A DNA stretch of 10,439 nucleotides, from contig JAUCGN010000048.1 in NCBI GenBank assembly GCA_030378125.1, forward strand, positions 1-10,439, in the 5' to 3' direction. Origin of the DNA: Thiotrichales bacterium HSG1 (GTDB taxonomy: Bacteria; Pseudomonadota; Gammaproteobacteria; Beggiatoales; Beggiatoaceae). Of this stretch, positions 1 to 6,271 are shown in pieces. The number at the start of each line of letters is the position of its first letter. The first letter of the stretch is position 1. The notes beneath the pieces are model-generated. The model was not told the DNA's origin. It was given only the letters and a program-made list of their open reading frames with translations, and searched no databases. The position numbers and the translations under genes were made by a program.

Positions 1-133
1 GACACTCGCTCTTTACGATAGCCGCATGGGGCGGTTTGATTCCAGCATCGGATTGCCGAAATCGAGAGGCCAACTCTCATCTTTAATACAGCATGAAAAA
101 CTTGTGCTTTTCTTCAGGACACACTAGGGATTA
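1..133. other. Left-edge stretch with the end of an unrecognised open frame
   Basis: On the + strand a frame is open from base 2 and closes with TAG at 125-127, giving 41 residues that include LYDSRMGRFDSSIGL. I recognise no family in it. It may be the C-terminus of a gene lying left of the window or chance, because the stretch is short. The - strand offers nothing better. I see no clear promoter for the following gene here. Confidence 0.2.
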
Positions 134-172
134 ATGGATTGCGAACTTTGTACTTTTTGTTTGGGGGAAACC

Positions 173-3004
173 ATGAAAAAAATATTTTTATTAATTAATA
201 TCTTATGTGTAGTTTGTTGGCAAAATGTTGTTTATGCGGATAATAAACCAATCCTACGGCTAGAAACTGGGATGCACACTGCCAAGATAACTAATATTGA
301 TGTCGATACGGCGGAACGGTTTTTAGTCACTGGTTCTGAGGATAAAACTGTGCGTCTTTGGTCTTTGCCGGAAGGTCAATTGATACGTACTTTCCGTCCA
401 CCAATTGGTCAGGGTCATGAAGGTAAAATTTTTGCAGTAGCGATTTCTCCTGATGGAAAAACTATTGCGGCGGGGGGATGGACCGGTTATGAATGGGATA
501 AAGAAGTTGCTATTTACCTTTTTGACCGTGTAACCGGAGAATTAACTCAACGCATCACCACAGGACAGCCAAACGTAATCAATCATTTAGCCTATTCGCC
601 AGATGGTCGCTATTTAGTTGCTAGTTTAGGAGCTAGAGAAGGTATTCATATTTATCACAGTTCAAACTATCACCAAATAGCCAAAGACACAGACTATGGT
701 AGTGATAGCTATTGGGCCGAATTTGATTATACTGGCCGTTTAGTTAGCAGTTGTTGGGATGGTTATGTTCGCCTATATGACAAGAACTTTAATTTAATCA
801 AACGTAAAGCACCGGAAGGTAATCGTCCTTTTGCAGTCCGTTTTTCACCGACTGGCGATAAAATTGCGATTGGTTTTGCTGATTCTACCCAAGTTAATGT
901 ATTATCAGGAAAAGATTTAAAATTATTGTATAGTCCCAATACACAAAATGTTAATAATGGTAGTCTGTTAAGTGTGGCTTGGTCACAAGATGGAGATACC
1001 TTGTATGCAGGAGGAAAGTATGATGAAGATGGTTTAAATCCAATTGTTAGCTGGTCAAAAGCTGGTAAAGGTTATCATCAAGCATGGGCAACTTCTCCAG
1101 ATGTTATTATAGATATTCGGACATTAAAAACTGGTGCAGTTCTTTTTGGAGCTGGAGACCCATCTTTTGGGCTATTCACTAAACAAGGTAAAAAAACTTT
1201 GTATCGTGAAGCTGGTATTGCTGATTTTCGGAATGTATTTATTGATGATGGTTTTTTAATTTCTAAAACTGGTAATAAAGTACAATTTAAATACGGTTCA
1301 GACCTGTCAGGCCTATTTGCAGTGGATAAACGAATTTTGAAATTAAACTCATCACCACAATCAAACTTAATTAAACCAAATACTTCAAGTTTAAACATCA
1401 CCAATTGGAAAAATACTTATCACCCCAAACTAAATGGCCAAGAACTTGCTCTTGAACAATATGAAACATCACGTAGTCTTGCCATTACCCCGGATGCTCA
1501 ACATTTTCTATTAGGTGCAAGTTGGTCATTACGCTTGTTTGATAAAAATGGTCAGCAACAATGGCAACAACCAGTGCCGGGTACAGCTTGGGGAGTTAAT
1601 ATTTCTGGAGATGGCAAAGTAGCAATAGCAGCCTTTGGTGATGGCACAATTCGCTGGTATCGCCTAACCGATGGCGAAGAACTACTGGCTTTTTTCCCTC
1701 ACAAAGACGGCAAACGCTGGGTTATCTGGACCCCACAAGGCTATTACGCTGCCTCTGCCAATGGTGACGAACTCATCGGCTGGCATATCAATCGTGGCCC
1801 AGATAAAGCCGCCGATTTTTACCCAGCAGCTCAATTCCGTGACCGCTATTACCGCCCCGATGTCATTAGCAAAGTCCTTGACACCCTTGACCCCGAACAA
1901 GCACTTGTCCAAGCTAATCAAGCCATAAAAAAACACCAAGCTGAACTTAAAATTCAACAAATATTACCACCAATAGTCAACATTATTTCACCGACAGACG
2001 GAGCCAATTTCTCCAGTTCAACCATCGAATTACGTTACCAGCTACGCAACCCTTCCAACGAAAAAATCACCAACTTAAAAATATTAATTGATGGCAATGA
2101 ACAACGCGGCCCGGAAACAACTTTAGTCCACGATGCCACCAACAGTTTATCAATTTCAGTGCCGAAACGTGATATAGCCATCAGCCTGATAGCCGAAAAT
2201 CGCTACGCTGCCTCCGTTCCATCCACCATTAATCTGAAATATGTCGGCAAAAAGCAAACATTCCGCATCCCAATCAAACTATATGTACTAGCCGTTGGTA
2301 TCAGCGACTATGATAACGACAAACTTGATTTAAACTATGCAGCCAAAGATGCCAGAGACTTTGCCAAACTGCTTGAATCTCAAAAAGATTATGGCCTATA
2401 CAGCGAAGTTGTGGTCAAATTGCTCACCGATGTGAATAGAGACCAAATCCTTGACGGCCTTGAATGGATTGAAAAACAAGTTACCCAACATGACGTAGCG
2501 ATGGTATTCTTTGCCGGACATGGAGCCAACAATAATCAAGGCGACTATGTTTTTATGCCCCGTGATTTCGACCATAAACGAGTCAGACGCACCACATTAC
2601 CCTATTACGAACTGAAAAGCACTATGGTTCGTTTAGCTGGCAAAAGACTATTATTTTTAGATACTTGTCACTCAGGCAATGTACTTGGTACTCGTAGAGG
2701 CATCGGAGATATTGACCAAATCGCCAATAGTTTATCCAGTGCCGAAAATGGAGTAGTCGTATTCGCAGCCTCCACTGGCAGCCAAACTTCCCAAGAGCAT
2801 ACCAAATGGCAAAACGGAGCATTCACCGAAGCCCTGCTCGAAGCTTTCAAACAAGCCGATTACACCAAAGATGGCAGTATCAGCATCAACGAACTTGACC
2901 TATACGTCTCCGATCAAGTAAAAAAACTAACCAACGGCGACCAAACTCCAACTACCTCAAAGCCGGAAACTGTCCCGGATTTTCCGGTTGTGGTGGTGCG
3001 TTAA
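173..3004 (+). CDS. Exported WD40-repeat protein with C-terminal caspase-like (peptidase C14) domain
   Basis: A 943-residue protein. The start is the ATG at 173, preceded by the Shine-Dalgarno run GGGGG about six bases upstream and opening a typical signal peptide (MKKIFLLINILCVVCWQNVV, cut near YA-D). An upstream in-frame ATG at 134 would bury that signal and was not used. Residues about 35-530 hold degenerate WD40 repeats (GSEDKTVRLWSL, AISPDGKTIAAGG, AYSPDGRYLV, FSPTGDKIAIGF, GDGTIRWYRL), probably one or two beta-propellers for protein binding. A glutamine/lysine-rich linker near 570-590 and a beta-rich segment near 598-690 follow. The caspase-like domain covers about 701-925, with candidate catalytic His783 (FFAGHGAN) and Cys832 (LDTCHSG). 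An EF-hand-like loop at 896-907 (DYTKDGSISINE) suggests calcium dependence. Members are thought to be periplasmic or surface cysteine peptidases; substrate unknown. It runs opposite to the integron array and is not a cassette. Codon use shifts towards C-ending codons from about base 1640. Confidence 0.9.
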   Translation: MKKIFLLINILCVVCWQNVVYADNKPILRLETGMHTAKITNIDVDTAERFLVTGSEDKTVRLWSLPEGQLIRTFRPPIGQGHEGKIFAVAISPDGKTIAAGGWTGYEWDKEVAIYLFDRVTGELTQRITTGQPNVINHLAYSPDGRYLVASLGAREGIHIYHSSNYHQIAKDTDYGSDSYWAEFDYTGRLVSSCWDGYVRLYDKNFNLIKRKAPEGNRPFAVRFSPTGDKIAIGFADSTQVNVLSGKDLKLLYSPNTQNVNNGSLLSVAWSQDGDTLYAGGKYDEDGLNPIVSWSKAGKGYHQAWATSPDVIIDIRTLKTGAVLFGAGDPSFGLFTKQGKKTLYREAGIADFRNVFIDDGFLISKTGNKVQFKYGSDLSGLFAVDKRILKLNSSPQSNLIKPNTSSLNITNWKNTYHPKLNGQELALEQYETSRSLAITPDAQHFLLGASWSLRLFDKNGQQQWQQPVPGTAWGVNISGDGKVAIAAFGDGTIRWYRLTDGEELLAFFPHKDGKRWVIWTPQGYYAASANGDELIGWHINRGPDKAADFYPAAQFRDRYYRPDVISKVLDTLDPEQALVQANQAIKKHQAELKIQQILPPIVNIISPTDGANFSSSTIELRYQLRNPSNEKITNLKILIDGNEQRGPETTLVHDATNSLSISVPKRDIAISLIAENRYAASVPSTINLKYVGKKQTFRIPIKLYVLAVGISDYDNDKLDLNYAAKDARDFAKLLESQKDYGLYSEVVVKLLTDVNRDQILDGLEWIEKQVTQHDVAMVFFAGHGANNNQGDYVFMPRDFDHKRVRRTTLPYYELKSTMVRLAGKRLLFLDTCHSGNVLGTRRGIGDIDQIANSLSSAENGVVVFAASTGSQTSQEHTKWQNGAFTEALLEAFKQADYTKDGSISINELDLYVSDQVKKLTNGDQTPTTSKPETVPDFPVVVVR

Positions 3005-3034
3005 CTCGTAAGCTGCATATACTTGATTTATCTA

Positions 3035-3166
3035 ATGCGAATTAAGGGTTGAAAAATTATCTTAAAAATCAAATTATTAAAATAATGTATTTTTTCTATT
3101 TTAAAAAATCAATTTTTTAACTTATTGTTTTTAGAAGATTCACAAATTTTAACCCTTAATTCGCAT
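3035..3166. mobile_element. MITE-like element with perfect 16-bp terminal inverted repeats
   Basis: ATGCGAATTAAGGGTT at 3035-3050 is the exact reverse complement of AACCCTTAATTCGCAT at 3151-3166. The 100 bp between them is very AT-rich and has no reading frame of useful length. The size (132 bp), the perfect ends and the lack of coding capacity fit a miniature inverted-repeat element. No clear target-site duplication is visible in the flanking bases, so it could instead be a large hairpin that ends transcription of the upstream gene or of the array. It lies 30 bp after the WD40-caspase stop codon and 17 bp before the last attC. Confidence 0.55.
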
Positions 3167-3183
3167 GTTTGATACAACAAAAT

Positions 3184-3237
3184 ACCTAACACCATTCTTG
3201 AGCCGCCGATAGGTCGGCCTCCAAGATTAAGTTAGAA
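3184..3237 (-). other. attC site 1, last of the array
   Basis: Read on the - strand: R'' TTCTAAC, arm CTTGGAG, loop with CCGACCTATCGG, arm CTCAAG, and R' GTTAGGT, which matches GTTRRRY exactly. One extra G is left unpaired in the R''-side arm (CTTG[G]AG against CTCAAG), the usual strand-choice mark of attC. It terminates the HD-domain cassette. Confidence 0.9.
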
Positions 3238-3275
3238 TTAATTTATGATTATTTGCTGTGCTTCCTTTCATCATT

Positions 3276-3821
3276 CTAGCCTATGAGCTTTTTCCAAAAT
3301 TCCATAATACTCTCATTATTTACTATTCTATTTCCAAATTTTGTCAATTCTCCCCATTTATTTTCTCTAACAATAAATTTAGCCTCTCTAGAATATAACA
3401 TTTTCTCCGATGGTTTTATACCAACTCTCCTTAAGTCTAATCTATCTGCATCCCAACATGTACCAATTGTTTTATCTTTAACAGTTTCAACAACTCTTTT
3501 GTTATGATATTGACAGGCATAATACAATAACTCGAATTTTTCTTCTGATAATTCATATTCTTTATTTAACAATGACTTTGCATATTCTGCTCCTCTAACT
3601 CCATGTTCAGCATCACGCCCGTCGTTGAGTCTCATACTATCATGAAATATGGCAAACAGTCTTATCACATCTTCATCTGCATCATTTAATTGACATATAT
3701 ATAAGCCATTTCGTTCTACTCTAGACCAGTGTTTTGGTCCATGAATATGTGAATTAATCCTATTTGGATTTGAGATCACAATTTTCCAAAGATTATTGAA
3801 ATTTATCTTTGAATATTTCAT
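3276..3821 (-). CDS. HD-domain protein, probable metal-dependent phosphohydrolase
   Basis: A 181-residue cassette gene. The frame extends upstream to an ATG at 3866, but that codon lies inside attC 2 and would be fused to the site, so the ATG at 3821 (MKYSKINFNNLW) is preferred; neither start has a strong Shine-Dalgarno. The HD superfamily pattern is visible: His27/His31 (HIHGPKHWSRVERNG), the His60-Asp61 doublet (FAIFHDSMR), His106 (YACQYHNKR) and Asp126 (CWDADRLDL). Proteins with this spacing bind one or two divalent metals and hydrolyse phosphate esters of nucleotides or related compounds; the substrate cannot be told here. No transmembrane helix or export signal is seen, so it is likely cytoplasmic. 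It is the last cassette in the array, between attC 2 and attC 1. The family call is firm, the reaction is not. Confidence 0.82.
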   Translation of the reverse strand: MKYSKINFNNLWKIVISNPNRINSHIHGPKHWSRVERNGLYICQLNDADEDVIRLFAIFHDSMRLNDGRDAEHGVRGAEYAKSLLNKEYELSEEKFELLYYACQYHNKRVVETVKDKTIGTCWDADRLDLRRVGIKPSEKMLYSREAKFIVRENKWGELTKFGNRIVNNESIMEFWKKLIG

Positions 3822-3854
3822 ATGTAACGCTGTATGTAATTTTAACGATAATCC

Positions 3855-3907
3855 AACTAACACCATTCTTGAGCCGCCGATAGGTCGGGAGCAAGACCAA
3901 GTTAGAA
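3855..3907 (-). other. attC site 2
   Basis: R'' TTCTAAC at 3901-3907, R' GTTAGTT at 3855-3861, 53 bp. The R''-side arm reads CTTGCTC while the R'-side arm reads GGCTCAAG, so only CTTG/CAAG pairs well. The mismatch suggests arms from two attC sub-types. It ends the first toxin-antitoxin cassette. Confidence 0.88.
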
Positions 3908-3923
3908 TTTTTTGTTGTTGTAT

Positions 3924-4139
3924 TTAAGTTTGATTTATTTGAGTTCCATATTCCATTAGTTCTTTATCTTTTTCTAGTAATATATTAACTATATAATTCA
4001 TATCGGTATTCTTTGCTTGAGATAATTTCTTTATAAATTCAGCTATTTCAGGCTCAAGATAAATTGGTAAATTAAAATCTGCATCAGGATGGTAAAATTT
4101 TCCTCTTTCACCTTTTGAAAAATCATATTCTTCTTTCAT
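3924..4139 (-). CDS. brnA: Antitoxin of a BrnT/BrnA-type toxin-antitoxin pair
   Basis: A 71-residue protein starting MKEEYDFSKGERGKFYHP. Longer starts at 4169 and 4154 lie inside the toxin gene. The ATG at 4139 is chosen because GAAGG lies eight bases upstream and it follows the toxin stop by four bases, which implies translational coupling. The segment FNLPIYLEPEIAEFIKKLSQ followed by MNYIVNILLEKDKELM has the strand-helix-helix pattern of a ribbon-helix-helix DNA-binding dimer, here near the middle and C-terminus. The N-terminal SKGERGKFYHPDADFNLPIYL is typical of small antitoxins annotated with BrnT partners. Such antitoxins bind and neutralise the toxin and repress their own operon. The toxin-first gene order matches brnTA systems. 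It is in the same cassette as the toxin, closed by attC 2. Confidence 0.8.
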   Translation of the reverse strand: MKEEYDFSKGERGKFYHPDADFNLPIYLEPEIAEFIKKLSQAKNTDMNYIVNILLEKDKELMEYGTQINQT

Positions 4140-4143
4140 TTTA

Positions 4144-4443
4144 TTAACCTTCATATTGTTTGCATTCAAAATTAGTAGCTTTTCTTGCAGATATTACCCT
4201 AATTTTACATAAGGATTTATTGATATTGTTAAATGTATGGACTATTGATAGTAATACTCCATTGTTGTCTAGTCCTATGGTAACCCATCTTTCTTCATAC
4301 TCGCTATGTTCTTCATCAACTATTGATAATGCATTAGAATCACGAAATATTGTAGCCGCACGTTCAAAATTGATTTTATGCTTATGAATATTTGTTTTTG
4401 CTTTTTTTGCATCCCATTCAAAATTATATTGCATTTTTGTCAT
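4144..4443 (-). CDS. brnT: BrnT-family toxin (ribonuclease-type)
   Basis: A 99-residue protein with the BrnT signature: an N-terminal FEWDAKKAKTNIHKHKINFERA, a central SEYEERWVTIGLDN, and a C-terminal RVISARKATNFECKQYE. Family members are RelE-fold RNases that block translation and are held inactive by BrnA. The start could be the ATG at 4443 or the one three codons later at 4434; neither has a Shine-Dalgarno at normal spacing. An upstream in-frame ATG at 4461 has a strong Shine-Dalgarno (AAGGAAG, 4464-4470), but a TGA stops it after three codons (MKL, stop at 4450-4452). The gene may therefore be translated by re-initiation, or the stop may be a mutation. It is first in a two-gene cassette with the antitoxin. 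Confidence 0.87.
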   Translation of the reverse strand: MTKMQYNFEWDAKKAKTNIHKHKINFERAATIFRDSNALSIVDEEHSEYEERWVTIGLDNNGVLLSIVHTFNNINKSLCKIRVISARKATNFECKQYEG

Positions 4444-4449
4444 ATATAG

Positions 4450-4461
4450 TCAAAGTTTCAT
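4450..4461 (-). other. Three-codon in-frame mini-ORF with strong RBS ahead of brnT
   Basis: ATG AAA CTT TGA at 4461-4450 is in frame with the toxin and preceded by AAGGAAG at 4464-4470, five to six bases in total from the ATG. The toxin ATG at 4443 follows its stop by six bases. It could be a translational-coupling leader that supplies initiation to an otherwise weak start, or the true toxin start broken by a point mutation. The sequence alone does not decide. Confidence 0.4.
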
Positions 4462-4481
4462 TGCTTCCTTTTATTTGTACT

Positions 4482-4534
4482 ACCTAACACTTTTCTTCAG
4501 CCGCCAAAGGTCGGCCTCCAAAATTTAGTTAGAA
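4482..4534 (-). other. attC site 3
   Basis: R'' TTCTAAC and R' GTTAGGT, 53 bp, with loop CCGACCTTTGGCGG on the - strand. The arms (TTTGGAG and CTGAAG) pair less well than in most other sites. It closes the cassette for the small membrane protein. Confidence 0.88.
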
Positions 4535-4543
4535 TTAATTTTA

Positions 4544-4579
4544 CTCTGACCCCAATTATTACTGTGACCCCAATTATTA
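4544..4579. repeat. Two tandem 18-bp units with core TGACCCCAATTATTA
   Basis: CTCTGACCCCAATTATTA at 4544-4561 is followed directly by CTGTGACCCCAATTATTA at 4562-4579, one base different. The second unit overlaps the stop codon of the small membrane protein. Related words occur just inside other attC sites (CTGACCCC near 6665, CTTTGACCACAATTAT near 8448), so a short GGGGTCA-containing trailer is shared by several cassettes. Confidence 0.7.
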
Positions 4580-4768
4580 CTGTTCACTGCGTGGAGTTAT
4601 CAATAATGTCATCAGGCTCGCAGCCATTTCTCCGTCTCCTAGCAAAACAAAACCCCATTTTGGAATGGCCTGTAAAAGCCAAACAAAAAATGAACTAACG
4701 ATTACTTTTTTGCCTAATGACAATTTTATATACCACAAATGCAGTTTTGATATTCGTTTACCAAACAT
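4577..4768 (-). CDS. Small single-helix membrane protein of unknown function
   Basis: A 63-residue protein. The ATG at 4768 has a good Shine-Dalgarno, AGGAAAG, nine bases upstream, which supports translation despite the small size. A basic N-terminus (MFGKRISKLHLWYIKLSLGKK) precedes one hydrophobic stretch (VIVSSFFVWLLQAIPKWGFVLL, about residues 22-43), so the N-terminus is probably cytoplasmic by the positive-inside rule. The tail (GDGEMAASLMTLLITPRSEQ) runs into the tandem GGGGTCA-type repeat, with the stop codon inside it. I recognise no family. It is the sole gene of its cassette, flanked by attC 3 and a long-type attC. Confidence 0.6.
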   Translation of the reverse strand: MFGKRISKLHLWYIKLSLGKKVIVSSFFVWLLQAIPKWGFVLLGDGEMAASLMTLLITPRSEQ

Positions 4769-4786
4769 GTTTTATATCTTTCCTAA

Positions 4787-4853
4787 ATCTAACACTTATG
4801 TTAAGCGGCACGAGACACGGATGTAAAGTGTCCGCTTCAACGACTGGTTATCC
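4787..4853 (-). other. Long-type attC site A
   Basis: R'' GGATAAC at 4853-4847, R' GTTAGAT at 4793-4787. The R''-side arm GTTGAAGCGGACACT pairs with CGTGCCGCTTAAC, leaving an unpaired G and an unpaired A six pairs apart, with one mismatch near the loop. This two-bulge stem is a different architecture from the 53-bp sites. Confidence 0.78.
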
Positions 4854-4902
4854 TGAGTGTAGTCCGACCGTAGCAACTTAGAGAAACGGTTTATCAAGAT
4901 AA
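4793..4902 (-). repeat. Gene-less 110-bp cassette, copy A of the repeated unit
   Basis: This is the most diverged and shortest of five copies (others at 8133, 8259, 9395 and 9602). It has long-type attC A plus a trailing stretch ending GATAAC, but has lost about 14 bp (the GTAGCAAGGAC part) relative to the 126-bp copies. No reading frame is credible. Its limits coincide exactly with integron crossover points. Confidence 0.8.
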
Positions 4903-4950
4903 CACCATTCTTGAGCCGCCGATAGGTCGGTGAGCAAGAGTAAGTTAGAA
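4897..4950 (-). other. attC site 4
   Basis: R'' TTCTAAC at 4950-4944 and R' GTTATCT at 4903-4897, the latter supplied by copy A of the repeated unit. The R''-side arm CTTGCTC faces GGCTCAAG, the same arm mismatch as site 2. It closes the pilin-like cassette. Confidence 0.88.
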
Positions 4951-4985
4951 TTAACTTTACTCTAACTCTTTGTTTTTTCAATTTT

Positions 4986-5417
4986 TTATTTCATACATCT
5001 TTTTGGTAAATATTCAATATATGGAGTGCAATTTGGTTCTACAGATTGAACATCAGATTGTTTACAACTCCAATCACCCTTGACGTTTGTAAAACCAATT
5101 TTACCCAAATCATCTACTAAATTGAAACAAAGTGTCGGACCTGTTGTTGTAGTACGGCTGTATACTACCTCTTTAACATAAACAGAAGATGTAAACCCTG
5201 AAGCCTCAAAAGTTTGAGGATATTCACCCATGTCTACACGATACACACCAAGTTCAGTTTTAATTTGAGCAAAAGACAACATTACTTCAGACAACAATAT
5301 TTTGACATCATTGTTAAGTGGTAATATTTTGCAGTAATAAGCAGGAATCACAACAGCAGTTAAAATAGCAATAACCATCACCACCATCATCACTTTACAA
5401 CATCGTTCAATTTTCAT
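4986..5417 (-). CDS. Pilin-like protein with N-terminal membrane helix
   Basis: A 143-residue protein. The frame reaches an ATG at 5459 that lies inside attC 5, so the ATG at 5417 (MKIERCCKV) is preferred; AAGGGA lies about 13 bases upstream, rather far. The first 30 residues (CCKVMMVVMVIAILTAVVIP, then AYYCK) resemble the start of a type IV pilin or pseudopilin, including the IAILTAVVIPAY pattern. However, the leader-peptidase glycine and the glutamate at mature position 5 (G-FTLIE) are absent. A helical stretch follows (VKILLSEVMLSFAQIKTELGVYR), then a small domain with FTNVKGDWSC and four Cys in the second half that could form disulfides, as in pilin head domains. It may be a minor pilin, a decoy, or a membrane-anchored protein with a pilin-like fold. 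It is the sole gene of its cassette. Confidence 0.65.
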   Translation of the reverse strand: MKIERCCKVMMVVMVIAILTAVVIPAYYCKILPLNNDVKILLSEVMLSFAQIKTELGVYRVDMGEYPQTFEASGFTSSVYVKEVVYSRTTTTGPTLCFNLVDDLGKIGFTNVKGDWSCKQSDVQSVEPNCTPYIEYLPKRCMK

Positions 5418-5450
5418 GGCACTTAAATTTCCCTTAAATGTTTGTTGAGT

Positions 5451-5504
5451 TACTAACACCGTTCTTGAGCCGCCGATAGGTCAGCCTCCAAGATAAGGTC
5501 CATA
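5451..5504 (-). other. Degenerate attC site 5, R'' box lost
   Basis: R' GTTAGTA at 5457-5451 and the central palindrome are normal, apart from one G-to-A change in the loop (GGTCAGCC for GGTCGGCC on the + strand). After CCAAGATAAG the expected GTTAGAA is replaced by GTCCATAG. Without R'' the hairpin base cannot form, so the lipoprotein cassette may be fixed in place. Confidence 0.75.
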
Positions 5505-5507
5505 GCA

Positions 5508-5834
5508 CTATCGCTTATGCACCTTACCGCATTGTTTGTCTAAAGATTTATTCTTTGCTATTTTCATTGATAAATCAATGGGAAATAAAATCGTATCTAA
5601 TGCAAATGAAAAAGGAAAATCAATTGCCGCCAGTGGCTTAATTATGAGACTCAGGTCAATGATATGAGGATGTTTTGGTGAAGAAGTTGTGAGCCAGAGA
5701 TAATCTTCTCTAACACCTGGATAGATTGATGGATACTTGGCAGCATCATTAAGTATAAGTCCTCCTGATCTAACATTTATACTAGAACAAGATGTCATAA
5801 AAAATAAGCAGGTCAAAATTAATAATATCTTCAT
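5508..5834 (-). CDS. YceK/YidQ-like outer-membrane lipoprotein
   Basis: A 108-residue protein starting at the ATG at 5834 (MKILLILTCLFFMTSCSSIN), with GGAG about 11 bases upstream; the longer frame to 5891 would hide the signal. The lipobox MTSC makes Cys16 the probable lipidation site, and Ser17 at +2 favours outer-membrane sorting. After a short linker come YPGVREDYLWL and IKPLAAIDFPFSFALDTILFPIDL, which match the YceK/YidQ family (DUF1375) pattern of a YPGVR motif followed by a D-P-S-x-x-x-D-T-x-x-x-P-x-D block. The molecular role of the family is not established. Its stop codon is four bases from the damaged attC 5, so the end of the gene may have been re-formed when the R'' box was lost. 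Confidence 0.8.
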   Translation of the reverse strand: MKILLILTCLFFMTSCSSINVRSGGLILNDAAKYPSIYPGVREDYLWLTTSSPKHPHIIDLSLIIKPLAAIDFPFSFALDTILFPIDLSMKIAKNKSLDKQCGKVHKR

Positions 5835-5919
5835 TATTTTTATTTCTCCATAACGGCTAGCATAGTTACAATTACGAGTGAAACGAGCCAAAATTATGTA
5901 GTAGGCTTATTACTTTTAA

Positions 5920-5972
5920 ATCTAACACCATTCTTGAGCCGCCGAAAGTCGGCCTCCAAGACCAAGTTAGAA
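5920..5972 (-). other. attC site 6
   Basis: R'' TTCTAAC, R' GTTAGAT (a full GTTRRRY match), 53 bp. The R''-side arm CTTGGAG pairs with CTCAAG leaving one unpaired G. It closes the second toxin-antitoxin cassette. Confidence 0.9.
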
Positions 5973-5993
5973 TTGTTTCATATGCTATCAAAG

Positions 5994-6269
5994 TTAAACA
6001 CTTTGACGATTTGATTCTGCAAATTTATGTAAGATACCAGCTACAAATGTTTGATATGAAATACCTTCCGATAATGCAAGTTTTTGAATTACAAAAAAAT
6101 CACGATTGGCAATATAAATATTTATTTTTTTATCTTGTTTTAAAGTGTTAACAGCATATTTTTTATGTTTTTCTATTTCTTCTATTGCATTTGGAATTGG
6201 ATGTATATTCTCAGATTCGAAAGCATCAAAAATTTCTTGTTCTTCTTGAGTAAATGTATATTTAGCCAT
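5994..6269 (-). CDS. Antitoxin of the second BrnT-like toxin-antitoxin pair
   Basis: A 91-residue protein. The start at 6269 is well fixed: GGAGGA, formed by the last two codons of the toxin, sits six bases upstream, and the toxin stop is two bases before the ATG, so the two are translationally coupled. The N-terminal half (FTQEEQEIFDAFESENIHPI, then EEIEKHKKYAVNTLKQDKKI) is charged and helical. The C-terminal INIYIANRDFFVIQKLALSEG and ISYQTFVAGILHKFA have the strand-helix-helix spacing of ribbon-helix-helix DNA-binding proteins, as in antitoxins paired with small BrnT-like toxins. The expected role is toxin neutralisation and operon autorepression. It differs in sequence from the antitoxin at 3924-4139, so the two systems are unlikely to cross-neutralise. 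Confidence 0.82.
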   Translation of the reverse strand: MAKYTFTQEEQEIFDAFESENIHPIPNAIEEIEKHKKYAVNTLKQDKKINIYIANRDFFVIQKLALSEGISYQTFVAGILHKFAESNRQSV

Positions 6270-6271
6270 GA

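Noticed and set aside
134..172. Upstream start for the WD40-caspase gene
   Set aside because: It lacks a Shine-Dalgarno and would place 13 residues ahead of a clear signal peptide that has its own good ribosome site.
1078..1404. Antisense frames inside the WD40-caspase gene (also 1671-1960 and 2622-2850)
   Set aside because: They are fully inside a well-supported gene, with no recognisable domains or start signals.
3822..3866. Upstream start (MVLVGLSLKLHTALH) for the HD-domain gene
   Set aside because: The ATG is within the attC (the GGTGTTAG of R'), where the same MVLVG start appears for any downstream frame by chance.
4411..4442. TTGACT and TATAAT words inside the start of brnT as a promoter
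   Set aside because: They lie within the coding sequence with a 19-base gap, so a transcript would begin after the toxin start codon.
4793..4902. Reading the five 110-126 bp units as ordinary MITEs inserted in the array
   Set aside because: All five start and end exactly at attC crossover points, no target-site duplication is visible, and one pair is tandem with an intact R''/R' junction. A cassette explains this better, though a genome-wide search could reverse the judgement.
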